A stretch of 64,000 bases of DNA from Streptococcus didelphis DSM 15616 (GTDB taxonomy: Bacteria; Bacillota; Bacilli; Lactobacillales; Streptococcaceae): NCBI RefSeq assembly GCF_000380005.1, contig NZ_KB904188.1, positions 124,001-188,000 on the forward strand, given 5' to 3'. The notes below the pieces were generated by a model. It did no database searches. It saw only the letters and a list, made by a program, of their open reading frames with translations, and was not told the DNA's origin. Positions within the stretch are counted from its first letter, which is position 1. Every line of letters begins with the position of its first letter. The position numbers and the translations under genes are program-made. Shown piece by piece: positions 1 to 6,687 of the stretch.

Positions 1-2
1 GA

Positions 3-113
3 CTTGGTACTCCAATCTGTGGGCCGGTATGTGGGTATATTGATGCAAAAGCAGCAATTACTTTATTACGGGTGCTGCTGGAGGGTTTTAATAGGGGAGG
101 TGCGAATGAATAA
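3..113 (+). CDS. C-terminal end of an upstream peptide, possibly a bacteriocin (partial)
   Basis: An open frame enters from the left edge and ends in TAA at 111-113. The visible 36 residues begin LGTPICGPVCGYIDAK and end NRGGANE. The stop overlaps the next start codon (ATGAATAA), an arrangement typical of co-translated two-peptide bacteriocins. Two cysteines spaced CGPVC and small residues fit a class II bacteriocin tail, but the leader lies outside the window, so identity rests on position and coupling only. It could be a non-coding frame. Confidence 0.35.
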   Translation, partial: LGTPICGPVCGYIDAKAAITLLRVLLEGFNRGGANE

Positions 114-306
114 ATATAAGTTTCTGTCTAAAGAGGAAATGTCTCAAGTAACAGGTGGAAATGCTCCTGGAAATGCGGTAATTGGTGGATTAGGAGGTTT
201 AAAGGCAGGAATAAAATTTTGTAAAGTAGCTCATCCCATTCTTAAAGGAGTTTGTGTGGCTGGATTTACAGCATCTGTTGCTTATCTTGCCTATAAGGCG
301 AATTAA
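106..306 (+). CDS. double-glycine-leader class II bacteriocin-like peptide
   Basis: A 66-residue prepeptide. Its first 18 residues (MNKYKFLSKEEMSQVTGG) are a textbook double-glycine leader of the kind cleaved and exported by peptidase-containing ABC transporters of the ComA/BlpA type. The predicted 48-residue mature peptide is Gly/Ala-rich and hydrophobic with GxxxG motifs (GGLGGLKAG) and two cysteines (residues 39 and 50) that could form a disulfide. These are traits of blp-type pore-forming bacteriocins. The ATG at 106 is preferred over an earlier in-frame GTG because it follows a strong Shine-Dalgarno (GGGGAGG, 94-100) and gives the leader. No exporter is in view. Downstream immunity-type genes are broken, so production here is uncertain. 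Confidence 0.8.
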   Translation: MNKYKFLSKEEMSQVTGGNAPGNAVIGGLGGLKAGIKFCKVAHPILKGVCVAGFTASVAYLAYKAN

Positions 307-508
307 ATGATTTATACCTTATTTCTTATAATATTTGCTGCCGTAGCCCTATTTATCGTTATCGATACTATTAGGCTTAAAAAATATGGTCAATTATCTT
401 CTTATTCTCTTTTCTTGGTTTTTTATCAACCAAAAGGCCAATCCTCTTAGTATAATAGTCCTTCTCTTTACTTTAGATATTTACTTTGAAAATAGAAAAA
501 AGGGATAA
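307..508 (+). pseudogene. frameshifted small membrane (immunity-like) protein
   Basis: The ATG directly abuts the bacteriocin stop codon. The first frame reads MIYTLFLIIFAAVALFIVID and ends at a TAG at 448-450 (47 residues). A +1 frame beginning around 407-413, near a TCTCTTTTC run, continues as SWFFINQKANPLSIIVLLFT and ends in ENRKKG and a TAA at 506-508. Joined, they give about 66 residues with two membrane helices and a charged tail, the usual form of blp/pnc-type immunity proteins. I infer a 1-nt indel in an immunity gene. The truncated 47-residue form may still be made. Confidence 0.55.
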
Positions 509-561
509 ATAATTAAAAATAGTTAGGCTTAGCTTATCAGTTAAATCAGGAATTTAGATAG

Positions 562-762
562 ATTTCAAGTAGCTCTACTAAGCTATGGAAATTTTCAGAA
601 AATGAACTACAAAGTATTAATGGTAGTAAAATACAAATAGTTGATGCAGATGATGTGATTAAAATTGGTAATGTTGCTCTTGTGTATTGTGTTCATTTGC
701 AGATGGGTTCAATGGTAAAAAATATCAAAATGGATGTAAACCATAAAAATTTGGGTGTCTAA
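562..762 (+). pseudogene. remnant of a second bacteriocin prepeptide (tentative)
   Basis: An open stretch without its own proper start reads LWKFSENELQSINGSK, resembling a bacteriocin leader (ELxxIxGG) whose second glycine has become serine. A neighbouring frame supplies a plausible cysteine-containing tail (CSFADGFNGKKYQNGCKP, stop at about 741), implying at least one frameshift. No Shine-Dalgarno precedes it. The call rests on leader resemblance and location between immunity-like genes, and it could be chance. Confidence 0.3.
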
Positions 763-767
763 TAAGA

Positions 768-1422
768 ATGACTTATATAAGTAAAGCTGTCACATTATTT
801 TGGAAAGTAATTATATTTTTAGTACTTTTAGCGCTAATTCAAGTTCCTGTTGTTTCACGTTTGGGAGAGAGATATATTCATTACTCAAATGATTGGATGA
901 GGATTCTTGTTTTTTGTGTAACTTTCAGTATGATTTTGATGCTATGTCTAAAATACGTAAAATATTTTCGAATAATGCTTGCCTATCGTTTAGGAAGATA
1001 AGTAGTTTTGAAAGTAAACTGATGGGGCTATTATTGTTGGTGAATTCATTATCATATCAATGATAAGCATGATAAGTTATCGTGAGAGTGGAAGTGTTGG
1101 TGAAGTTCCATATGGTTTAACACATTTTCTTCAAACACCAATTTATTTTTTAGCTTATTTATTAGTTAATTGTATCAGTCAACCAATATTGGAAGAAATA
1201 TTATTTAGAGGGTGCTTGTTATATTCTCTTAAGCCTTTATCAGCAATAGTGGCATTAGTATTTGCATATGTTCATGGTTCAGACGGTTTCACCATCTTTC
1301 ACTTTCTATCAGGTATACTATACGGATACTTATTCATAAAAGTAAAAACAATATGGCCTTTTGTTATATGCTATTCTATACATAATTTAATTGTTCTTAT
1401 TATTGTCATCATATTAAGTTAA
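768..1422 (+). pseudogene. CPBP (Abi) intramembrane protease, broken by frameshifts
   Basis: CPBP-family proteins are multi-pass membrane metalloproteases common in bacteriocin loci, where they serve immunity or processing. The C-terminal part (1060-1422) carries all three family motifs: EEILFRG (EExxxR), FAYVHG (FxxxH) and YSIHNL (HxxN). The N-terminal part (768-1001) encodes two to three membrane helices in another frame and stops at 999-1001. Between them a third frame reads SSFESKLMGLLLLVNSLSYQ, so at least two indels (near 998 and between about 1035 and 1060) separate the halves. The motifs are intact but a full-length product cannot be made without correction. Confidence 0.7.
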
Positions 1423-1611
1423 TAAGGCTATGTTTTGTAAATAACCCCAAATAATGATTCTATTGGAAAGAAATGACATGAAAAATCAAATTTTAGAAAA
1501 AATATTTTAAAAGAGAAAGTTCTTTCTTCTATTCAGGAAGAAGGGCTGGTGAGGTAGTTGGCTAGTGTATTGGAGACGCAATTCTAGGTGTATGGGAAAG
1601 GTTTTTGATTA
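1423..1611 (+). other. degraded intergenic stretch in bacteriocin locus
   Basis: Short frames only. One fragment begins MKNQILEKIF and stops at once. Another reads CIGDAILGVWERF between stops. They look like eroded coding sequence, but I cannot assign them. Confidence 0.3.
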
Positions 1612-1773
1612 ATGGGAAAAAAGATTATTTTTATAGTCATTAGGGCAATTATTATTTTCTTAGGGATGGAAATAACTGCTCGTAAGCTTCATATACATGA
1701 CAAACAAAAGAAGGTAATTGAAAGATCTAGCCTTTTAACTTATCTTGCTCTAGAATCATTAAGTTTATTGTGA
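1612..1773 (+). CDS. small membrane peptide in bacteriocin locus, unknown
   Basis: A 53-codon frame starting MGKKIIFIVIRAIIIFLGME: one strongly hydrophobic N-terminal helix followed by a basic, polar segment (HDKQKKVIERSS). A weak Shine-Dalgarno (GAAAGG) lies about 10 nt upstream. The size and single-helix layout resemble small blp-locus peptides, but I recognise no family. Given the decay of the surrounding genes it may also be a remnant. Confidence 0.35.
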   Translation: MGKKIIFIVIRAIIIFLGMEITARKLHIHDKQKKVIERSSLLTYLALESLSLL

Positions 1774-1812
1774 ACTCTTTCTTAGTCTATCTTTCAAGTA
1801 GATAAGTTCTAT

Positions 1813-2052
1813 ATGAAAGAAGAGTTAATTAAAAAAATTGAGGAGCTTTGTTAAGATAAGCAGGTAGTGCAAATCCCTGCCTTGTCTCATCTTTTTCAAG
1901 AGAATTTAAAGGAAATTCATAATCTGACAAGTAAGTCTGAAGTGTTGACTTTTGCAGCTAGGCTTAGTCAGTCACTATCACTTTATTTGATGACCCATGC
2001 TTATCAGGCACCTGCTAAACTGACCCTTTGCTTTTGCCACTTGGATAGCTAG
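1813..2052 (+). pseudogene. enterocin A/blp-type immunity protein with internal stop
   Basis: The frame from ATG 1813 reads MKEELIKKIEELC, meets a TAA at 1852-1854, then continues in the same frame as DKQVVQIPALSHLFQENLKE to the TAG at 2050-2052. Ignoring the stop gives about 79 residues of almost entirely helical sequence. The phrases ENLKEIHNLTSKSEVLTF and LSLYLMTHAYQAP match the four-helix-bundle immunity proteins (EntA_Immun type) that protect producers against class IIa/blp bacteriocins. A single nonsense change (TAA for, e.g., CAA, GAA or AAA) explains the break. Family assignment is from pattern recognition. Confidence 0.6.
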
Positions 2053-2175
2053 TTGCTCATCACAATACAGAGGTAAATTAAGCTTTTTACAAATGCTGGC
2101 TCAGTCCTTATCAAGCTTAAAGTAGACTTTTCGTTTTTAGAAGGGTCTTTTTTGGTTTTTAGCTTGGTCTTAGTC

Positions 2176-2185
2176 ATGTTATAAT
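2176..2185 (+). promoter_or_regulatory. extended -10 promoter upstream of mutM
   Basis: TGT-TATAAT (TATAAT at 2180-2185) is an extended -10 about 85 nt before mutM. No good -35 is visible, which is common for TGn-type promoters. Confidence 0.5.
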
Positions 2186-2269
2186 GGTATAAAAGGTATT
2201 TGTTACTTGCTTGCTTTTATGGTGAAGCTATTGTAAAGATGATAATTTATTTAGAAAGGACGTTTTTTA

Positions 2270-3091
2270 ATGCCAGAATTGCCTGAGGTTGAGACTGTTC
2301 GTCGCGGTTTGCAGTCGCTAGTGGCTGGAAAGACTATTAGGTCTGTCAGAGTAGGGGTTCCTAAAATGATTAAAACGGATCTGGATCTTTTTCGACTCCT
2401 TTTGCCTGGTCAGAGGATTGATAGGGTGCAAAGAAGGGGTAAGTATCTGATTTTTATGTTTGAGGAGCTTGCTTTGATTTCGCATTTGCGTATGGAAGGG
2501 AAATATTTGTTGTTTGAGGATGTTGTTCCTGCCAATAAGCATTTTCATGTCTTTTTTCACTTTCAAGATGGCTCAACCTTGGTTTATCAGGATGTGCGAA
2601 AGTTTGGAACCTTTGATTTACTTTCTCAGAATGACCTAGCTGATTTTTTCAGAAAAAGAAGGATAGGGCCTGAACCGACCAAGGCAGACTTTCATCTAGG
2701 GGCTTTTGAAAAAGCTCTGCTATCTTCCAAAAAGCCGATAAAGCCTTTACTTTTGGAGCAAAAATTGGTCGTTGGTTTAGGGAATATCTATGTGGATGAG
2801 GTCTTGTGGGCAGCTAAGGTTCATCCTTTACGTCCTAGTAATAGTTTGAAGAAGGCCGAGGTTAAAAGGATTTGGCAAGAGACTATTGCTATTTTGCAGT
2901 TTGCTATTGAAAAGGGTGGCTCAACCATCAGAACCTATCAGAATACGCTGGGGATGGATGGGACCATGCAGGATTTTTTGCAGGCTTATGGTCAAACAGA
3001 TAAACCTTGTGCACGGTGTGGTCAGCCAATTCTAAAGATTAAGGTTGGAGGGAGAGGGACACATTTTTGTCCTAGGTGTCAAAAGCTATGA
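2270..3091 (+). CDS. mutM: formamidopyrimidine-DNA glycosylase (Fpg/MutM)
   Basis: Bifunctional base-excision repair enzyme that removes 8-oxoguanine and formamidopyrimidines and nicks the abasic strand. The 273-residue protein starts [14 protein letters not shown]. After Met removal, Pro1 is the catalytic nucleophile and Glu2 the proton donor. The RRGKYL segment around residue 58 carries the conserved beta-hairpin lysine. The C-terminus has the zinc finger CARCGQ...CPRCQ. Length is standard. The Shine-Dalgarno AGAAAGGA (2252-2259) supports the start. It overlaps coaE by 4 nt (ATGA), so the two are translationally coupled. Confidence 0.96.
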   Translation: MPELPEVETVRRGLQSLVAGKTIRSVRVGVPKMIKTDLDLFRLLLPGQRIDRVQRRGKYLIFMFEELALISHLRMEGKYLLFEDVVPANKHFHVFFHFQDGSTLVYQDVRKFGTFDLLSQNDLADFFRKRRIGPEPTKADFHLGAFEKALLSSKKPIKPLLLEQKLVVGLGNIYVDEVLWAAKVHPLRPSNSLKKAEVKRIWQETIAILQFAIEKGGSTIRTYQNTLGMDGTMQDFLQAYGQTDKPCARCGQPILKIKVGGRGTHFCPRCQKL

Positions 3092-3684
3092 GCCAGATTA
3101 TTGGAATTACAGGTGGGATTGCTTCAGGGAAATCAATGGTTGTGGAGCTTATTGGTCAGGCTGGTTATCAGGTAATTGATGCTGATGAGGTGGTTCATGA
3201 CTTGCAACAAAAAGGTGGAAAACTGTATGAGGCTCTCTTAGAGGCTTTTGGTTATGGTATTTTAAATGTAAATGGGGAGCTAGAGCGTGCTAAGTTATCA
3301 GAAATGATCTTTTCTAAGCCAGAAAATCTGGAAAAATCCTCACGAGTTCAAAATGTGATTATTCGTCAGGAATTAGTTGCTTTAAGAGATCAAATGGCTG
3401 GGCAGGAGGAGGTCTTTTTTATGGATATTCCCTTGTTAATGGAGCTGGATTATCTGGATTGGTTTGATGCTGTTTGGCTGGTCTATGTGGATCACAAAAC
3501 CCAATTAAAGCGTTTGATGGCCCGTAATCATTTATCAGAAGAAGAGGCTAGGCAGAGAATTAATAGCCAATGGTCACTAGACGATAAGAAGCCCTATGCG
3601 GATCTGATTATTGATAATAATGGCAGTAAGGCTGATTTAGAAAATCAGGTAAAGTTAGCTCTGAGAAATTTAGCTAAGGAATAA
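3088..3684 (+). CDS. coaE: dephospho-CoA kinase
   Basis: Catalyses the final step of coenzyme A synthesis, ATP-dependent phosphorylation of the 3'-hydroxyl of dephospho-CoA. The 198-residue protein begins [24 protein letters not shown] is the P-loop, and the following [13 protein letters not shown] is the family's DAD segment. The ATG at 3088, overlapping the mutM stop as ATGA, is preferred to a GTG at 3076 because it gives the usual N-terminus. mutM-coaE is a conserved streptococcal pair. Confidence 0.94.
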   Translation: MSQIIGITGGIASGKSMVVELIGQAGYQVIDADEVVHDLQQKGGKLYEALLEAFGYGILNVNGELERAKLSEMIFSKPENLEKSSRVQNVIIRQELVALRDQMAGQEEVFFMDIPLLMELDYLDWFDAVWLVYVDHKTQLKRLMARNHLSEEEARQRINSQWSLDDKKPYADLIIDNNGSKADLENQVKLALRNLAKE

Positions 3685-3709
3685 GTGGCGAAATTGATGT
3701 AAGAGGAGG

Positions 3710-4417
3710 ATGATGGTGGAATTAGTCATTAAAGATATTTATAAGAGTTTCCAAGAAAAAGCGGTTCTTAAAGGGGCTTCTTATAGCTTTCAATCTGGGG
3801 AGATTACAGGTCTTCTTGGGCGTAATGGTGCTGGTAAGACGACTCTTTTTAATGTTTTGTATGGTGAACACCAAGCTGATCAGGGTGAGATAGTCCTTGT
3901 TGAAGATGGGATTGAAAGGCCCTTGACAAGTAAGGATGTGGGCATGGTCTTTTCGGAAAATTATTTGCCTGAATTTTTAACAGCCTATGAGTTTATCAAG
4001 TTTTATCTGGATTTGCATCCTAGTTCAGACCAGATGTCAATTGATGACTATCTTGATTTTATGGAAATTGGTCAAGAGGATCGGCACAGGATTATCAAGG
4101 GCTATTCAGATGGCATGAAGAGTAAATTATCCCTGCTTTGCATTTTTATTACCAAGCCTAAACTTATATTGCTAGATGAGCCTTTGACAGCAGTGGACTT
4201 GGTGTCCAGCATTGCTATTAAACGCTTATTATTAGCCTTGCGAGAGGACCATATTTTGATTTTATCAACTCATATTATGGCTTTGGCAGAGGATTTGTGT
4301 GATAGGGTGGCTATTTTGGATAAGGGGTGTTTACAAAGTATGTCCTTGTCCACCAAAGATCAGGCCTTTGAGGCAGAGCTTTTAGAAATTCTAAAGGGAG
4401 GCTCTGATGACTATTAA
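3710..4417 (+). CDS. ABC transporter ATP-binding protein (ABC-2 type exporter)
   Basis: ATPase of a two-gene ABC exporter with the membrane protein that overlaps it downstream. Visible elements: Walker A GRNGAGKT, Walker B LILLDEP with D-loop AVDL, and H-loop LSTH. The signature motif is degenerate (YSDGMKSKL instead of LSGGQ), as in several exporter ATPases. Shine-Dalgarno GAGGAGG (3703-3709) lies directly against ATG 3710, so translation may really begin at ATG 3713 or GTG 3716 (spacing 6). Substrate is not deducible; lipid, peptide or antimicrobial export is possible. Confidence 0.85.
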   Translation: MMVELVIKDIYKSFQEKAVLKGASYSFQSGEITGLLGRNGAGKTTLFNVLYGEHQADQGEIVLVEDGIERPLTSKDVGMVFSENYLPEFLTAYEFIKFYLDLHPSSDQMSIDDYLDFMEIGQEDRHRIIKGYSDGMKSKLSLLCIFITKPKLILLDEPLTAVDLVSSIAIKRLLLALREDHILILSTHIMALAEDLCDRVAILDKGCLQSMSLSTKDQAFEAELLEILKGGSDDY

Positions 4418-6047
4418 GAACTTAATGGGGATCATCTGGAAAATTGAGGCTCTTATAAGATACAATAGTTTAATTTATGGCCTGCAAAAACTGCCTGTGA
4501 TTGGTAAGAAAATACCTAATCGCTGCTACCAGATCGGGGCTTTTAAGGTGCTTGCTATGCTTGTTCAATTTTTGCTAATCCCTTTACAACTTATTTTAAG
4601 CATGGTTCTTTATGTTTTGTTTGCTTGGTGTTTGAGTCTAGGAATCAGATCGTGGCTGACAGCTTATAGTTGGTATTCTAGTTCTGGGACTTTTCAAACA
4701 AGTTTAGTGATAATCAGTCTTTTTTCCTTGCTTTGGGTAACGCCCTTAACCATAAAATTAGTTAGTAGAGATAGTATGGAACTTGCTAGGGCTATAGGGC
4801 AATTTCATATTATTCCTAGGCAGTATTTTAAGGCTAGCCAGATTATGTCGCTAGCTAAAGAGCTTATTTTCCATGTTTTAGTGCTGGGCTTTTATTTTAA
4901 TGTAAATGGCTATTCTTTTTGGCATGCTCTTTATTTCACGGTTTTTGTATCTGGTTTAAGGTTTTTTCTCAAGATTGTTTGTCTTAGATTTTATGATAGA
5001 AAGGCCAAGGATAAGGAGAAAAGCTTAAATAGAATCTTGTATTCCTTTTGGGGCTTGGGCCTTTTTACTAGCATAGGTGTGATTCTTTTGGGGAATAGCT
5101 TTGCTCCATGGCCTGTTTTTTCTCTGTATGCTGGTATAAGTGGCCTGATTATGTGGGCTTATAGTTTTTACCGTTTAGATACTTATGTAGACCTTAATCA
5201 ATTGGCCCTTAGTGTCGTGACCCATGAGACTATGAAAGAAAGGGTTGCAAGCATTGAAAATCTGGATAGTCTTGCTGTTAAGGTAAGAAATGAGGATATT
5301 GTTGTATCACAGAAGAAAAAGCTTAAAAAAATAGATAGCCTATCAGGGATTGCTTATTTAAATGCCCTATTTTTACAACGTTTAGGCAAGCATTTGCGAA
5401 AAGGAGTCATCTATCGTCTGCTCTTTTTAGCTCTTGTGATTGGTCTTGAGGTGATTCTTCTTCATAGGTATGGGAAGGATGTAGGACCACTTAAGCAAAG
5501 GGATTTTATTAGAATCTTATACATGAGTTTGGTGTCAGGTTATTTACTGTATGTGGGAGAATCTTATATTAAATTCTGTTTTTATCACTTGGATAGGCCT
5601 CTCTTGAAGTTTAATGATTATCGGCGTAGGGATGTAATTATAGCAAGTCTCAAGACTAGATTTTGGTCACTTATCAGGCACAATTTGCCTATTTTTGGAA
5701 TGGTTAATCTGGGGCTTGTCATTTTATATGTATCCTTATTCCCAGTGGTTTTTTCAGAACTTTTGCTGATTGTTCTGGTGCAGTTCTTATCAATGGCCTT
5801 TTTCTCCCTTTATTTTCTGTATCTCTATTTCTTGTTACAACCTTTTACTGAAGGCTTAAAGTCAAAGAGTTTTCTTTATACTAGCTTAACATGGCTTGTT
5901 TATTTTGGGGGTTATCAATTGTATAGATTTGTAGAAAGTATGACCTTGTTGATTTTTAGCTTTATGTTACTTGGGATGTTTGTCTTTTTAGTGGTGGGTT
6001 TTTGTGCTGTGTATTATTTGGCTCCCAAAACTTTCCGACTTAAATAG
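4407..6047 (+). CDS. ABC exporter membrane subunit, multi-pass
   Basis: A 546-residue polytopic membrane protein with roughly ten or more hydrophobic helices in two clusters: residues about 45-250 and 330-540, separated by a charged cytoplasmic loop containing VSQKKKLKKIDS. Its start overlaps the ATPase stop by 11 nt, so the two are co-translated and presumably form one transporter. It lacks a clear named family motif to my eye; such large permeases partner ABC-2 ATPases in Firmicutes. No terminator separates it from the ATPase gene. Confidence 0.7.
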   Translation: MTIKNLMGIIWKIEALIRYNSLIYGLQKLPVIGKKIPNRCYQIGAFKVLAMLVQFLLIPLQLILSMVLYVLFAWCLSLGIRSWLTAYSWYSSSGTFQTSLVIISLFSLLWVTPLTIKLVSRDSMELARAIGQFHIIPRQYFKASQIMSLAKELIFHVLVLGFYFNVNGYSFWHALYFTVFVSGLRFFLKIVCLRFYDRKAKDKEKSLNRILYSFWGLGLFTSIGVILLGNSFAPWPVFSLYAGISGLIMWAYSFYRLDTYVDLNQLALSVVTHETMKERVASIENLDSLAVKVRNEDIVVSQKKKLKKIDSLSGIAYLNALFLQRLGKHLRKGVIYRLLFLALVIGLEVILLHRYGKDVGPLKQRDFIRILYMSLVSGYLLYVGESYIKFCFYHLDRPLLKFNDYRRRDVIIASLKTRFWSLIRHNLPIFGMVNLGLVILYVSLFPVVFSELLLIVLVQFLSMAFFSLYFLYLYFLLQPFTEGLKSKSFLYTSLTWLVYFGGYQLYRFVESMTLLIFSFMLLGMFVFLVVGFCAVYYLAPKTFRLK

Positions 6048-6058
6048 CAAGAAGGCTT

Positions 6059-6068
6059 GTGCTATAAT
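6059..6068 (+). promoter_or_regulatory. extended -10 promoter before rpmG
   Basis: TGC-TATAAT (TATAAT 6063-6068) lies directly after the exporter stop codon and about 105 nt before rpmG. It suggests independent transcription of rpmG with a fairly long leader. Confidence 0.45.
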
Positions 6069-6172
6069 AGAGGAAGGTATAAGTCAGAGATGAGGCCCAA
6101 TTAGGGATGGTAAGTATTTTTTATCATCAGCTTTTAGTGTGTTTAGAAAATATGTCAAGGTAAAGGTATCGT

Positions 6173-6319
6173 GTGAGAGTAAAAATCAATTTAATGTGTA
6201 GTGAGTGTGGGAGTAAAAATTATCTAACCAGTAAAAATAAGAATAACCATCCAGATAAAATCAAGGTCTTGAAGTATTGTCCAAAAGAAAGAAAAGTAAC
6301 CCTGCATCTTGAATCTTAG
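6173..6319 (+). CDS. rpmG: 50S ribosomal protein L33 (rpmG)
   Basis: A 48-residue basic protein, [20 protein letters not shown] at its start, ending [13 protein letters not shown]: clearly bacterial L33. The first CxxC is present (CSEC) but the second pair is incomplete (CPKER), making this the zinc-free (C-minus) form. Such forms substitute for zinc-binding L33 when zinc is scarce, and streptococci carry several L33 copies. The start is GTG at 6173 (in the position of the usual MRVKI), with AAGG about 10 nt upstream. It lies just upstream of secG, as commonly found in Firmicutes. Confidence 0.92.
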   Translation: MRVKINLMCSECGSKNYLTSKNKNNHPDKIKVLKYCPKERKVTLHLES

Positions 6320-6364
6320 TTAGGAATGTGATAGAATAGTTGAGACTATAGTGGAGGAAATCAG

Positions 6365-6601
6365 ATGTATAACTTACTACTTACAGTATTGCTTGTTTTA
6401 TCAGTTTTGCTGGTGATTGCCATTTTTATGCAACCTCAAAAAAACCCAAGCAGTAATGTTTTTGATAGCAGTGGTTCAGAAGCTTTGTTTGAAAGAACAA
6501 AAGCGCGTGGCTTTGAAGCATTTATGCAACGTTTTACAGCAGTCCTAGTATTTTTCTGGCTAGTTATCGCACTTGTGCTTGCTGTTTTATCAAGTAAATA
6601 A
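6365..6601 (+). CDS. secG: preprotein translocase subunit SecG
   Basis: Small subunit of the SecYEG protein-conducting channel in the cytoplasmic membrane. Its 78 residues form two membrane helices (about 3-22 and 55-75) flanking the conserved loop QPQKNPSSN...GSEALFERTKARG, which is diagnostic for SecG. Shine-Dalgarno GTGGAGG (6350-6356) precedes the ATG. The order rpmG-secG-rnr-smpB is conserved in Firmicutes and links secretion and trans-translation genes. Confidence 0.95.
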   Translation: MYNLLLTVLLVLSVLLVIAIFMQPQKNPSSNVFDSSGSEALFERTKARGFEAFMQRFTAVLVFFWLVIALVLAVLSSK

Positions 6602-6618
6602 AAAGTGAGTTTGACAAC

Positions 6619-6639
6619 ATGAGTCTTGCTCATTTTTTT
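6619..6639 (+). terminator. weak terminator between secG and rnr
   Basis: ATGAG-TCTTG-CTCAT followed by six T. The 5-bp stem probably allows readthrough into rnr. Confidence 0.45.
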
Positions 6640-6687
6640 ATATTATGACATCTCCATATCAAGAAGCAGAAATAGAAAAAAGGTTTT

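Noticed and set aside
4-105. N-terminal extension of the bacteriocin prepeptide to position 4
   Set aside because: ATG 106 has a strong Shine-Dalgarno and yields the double-glycine leader at the correct N-terminal position.
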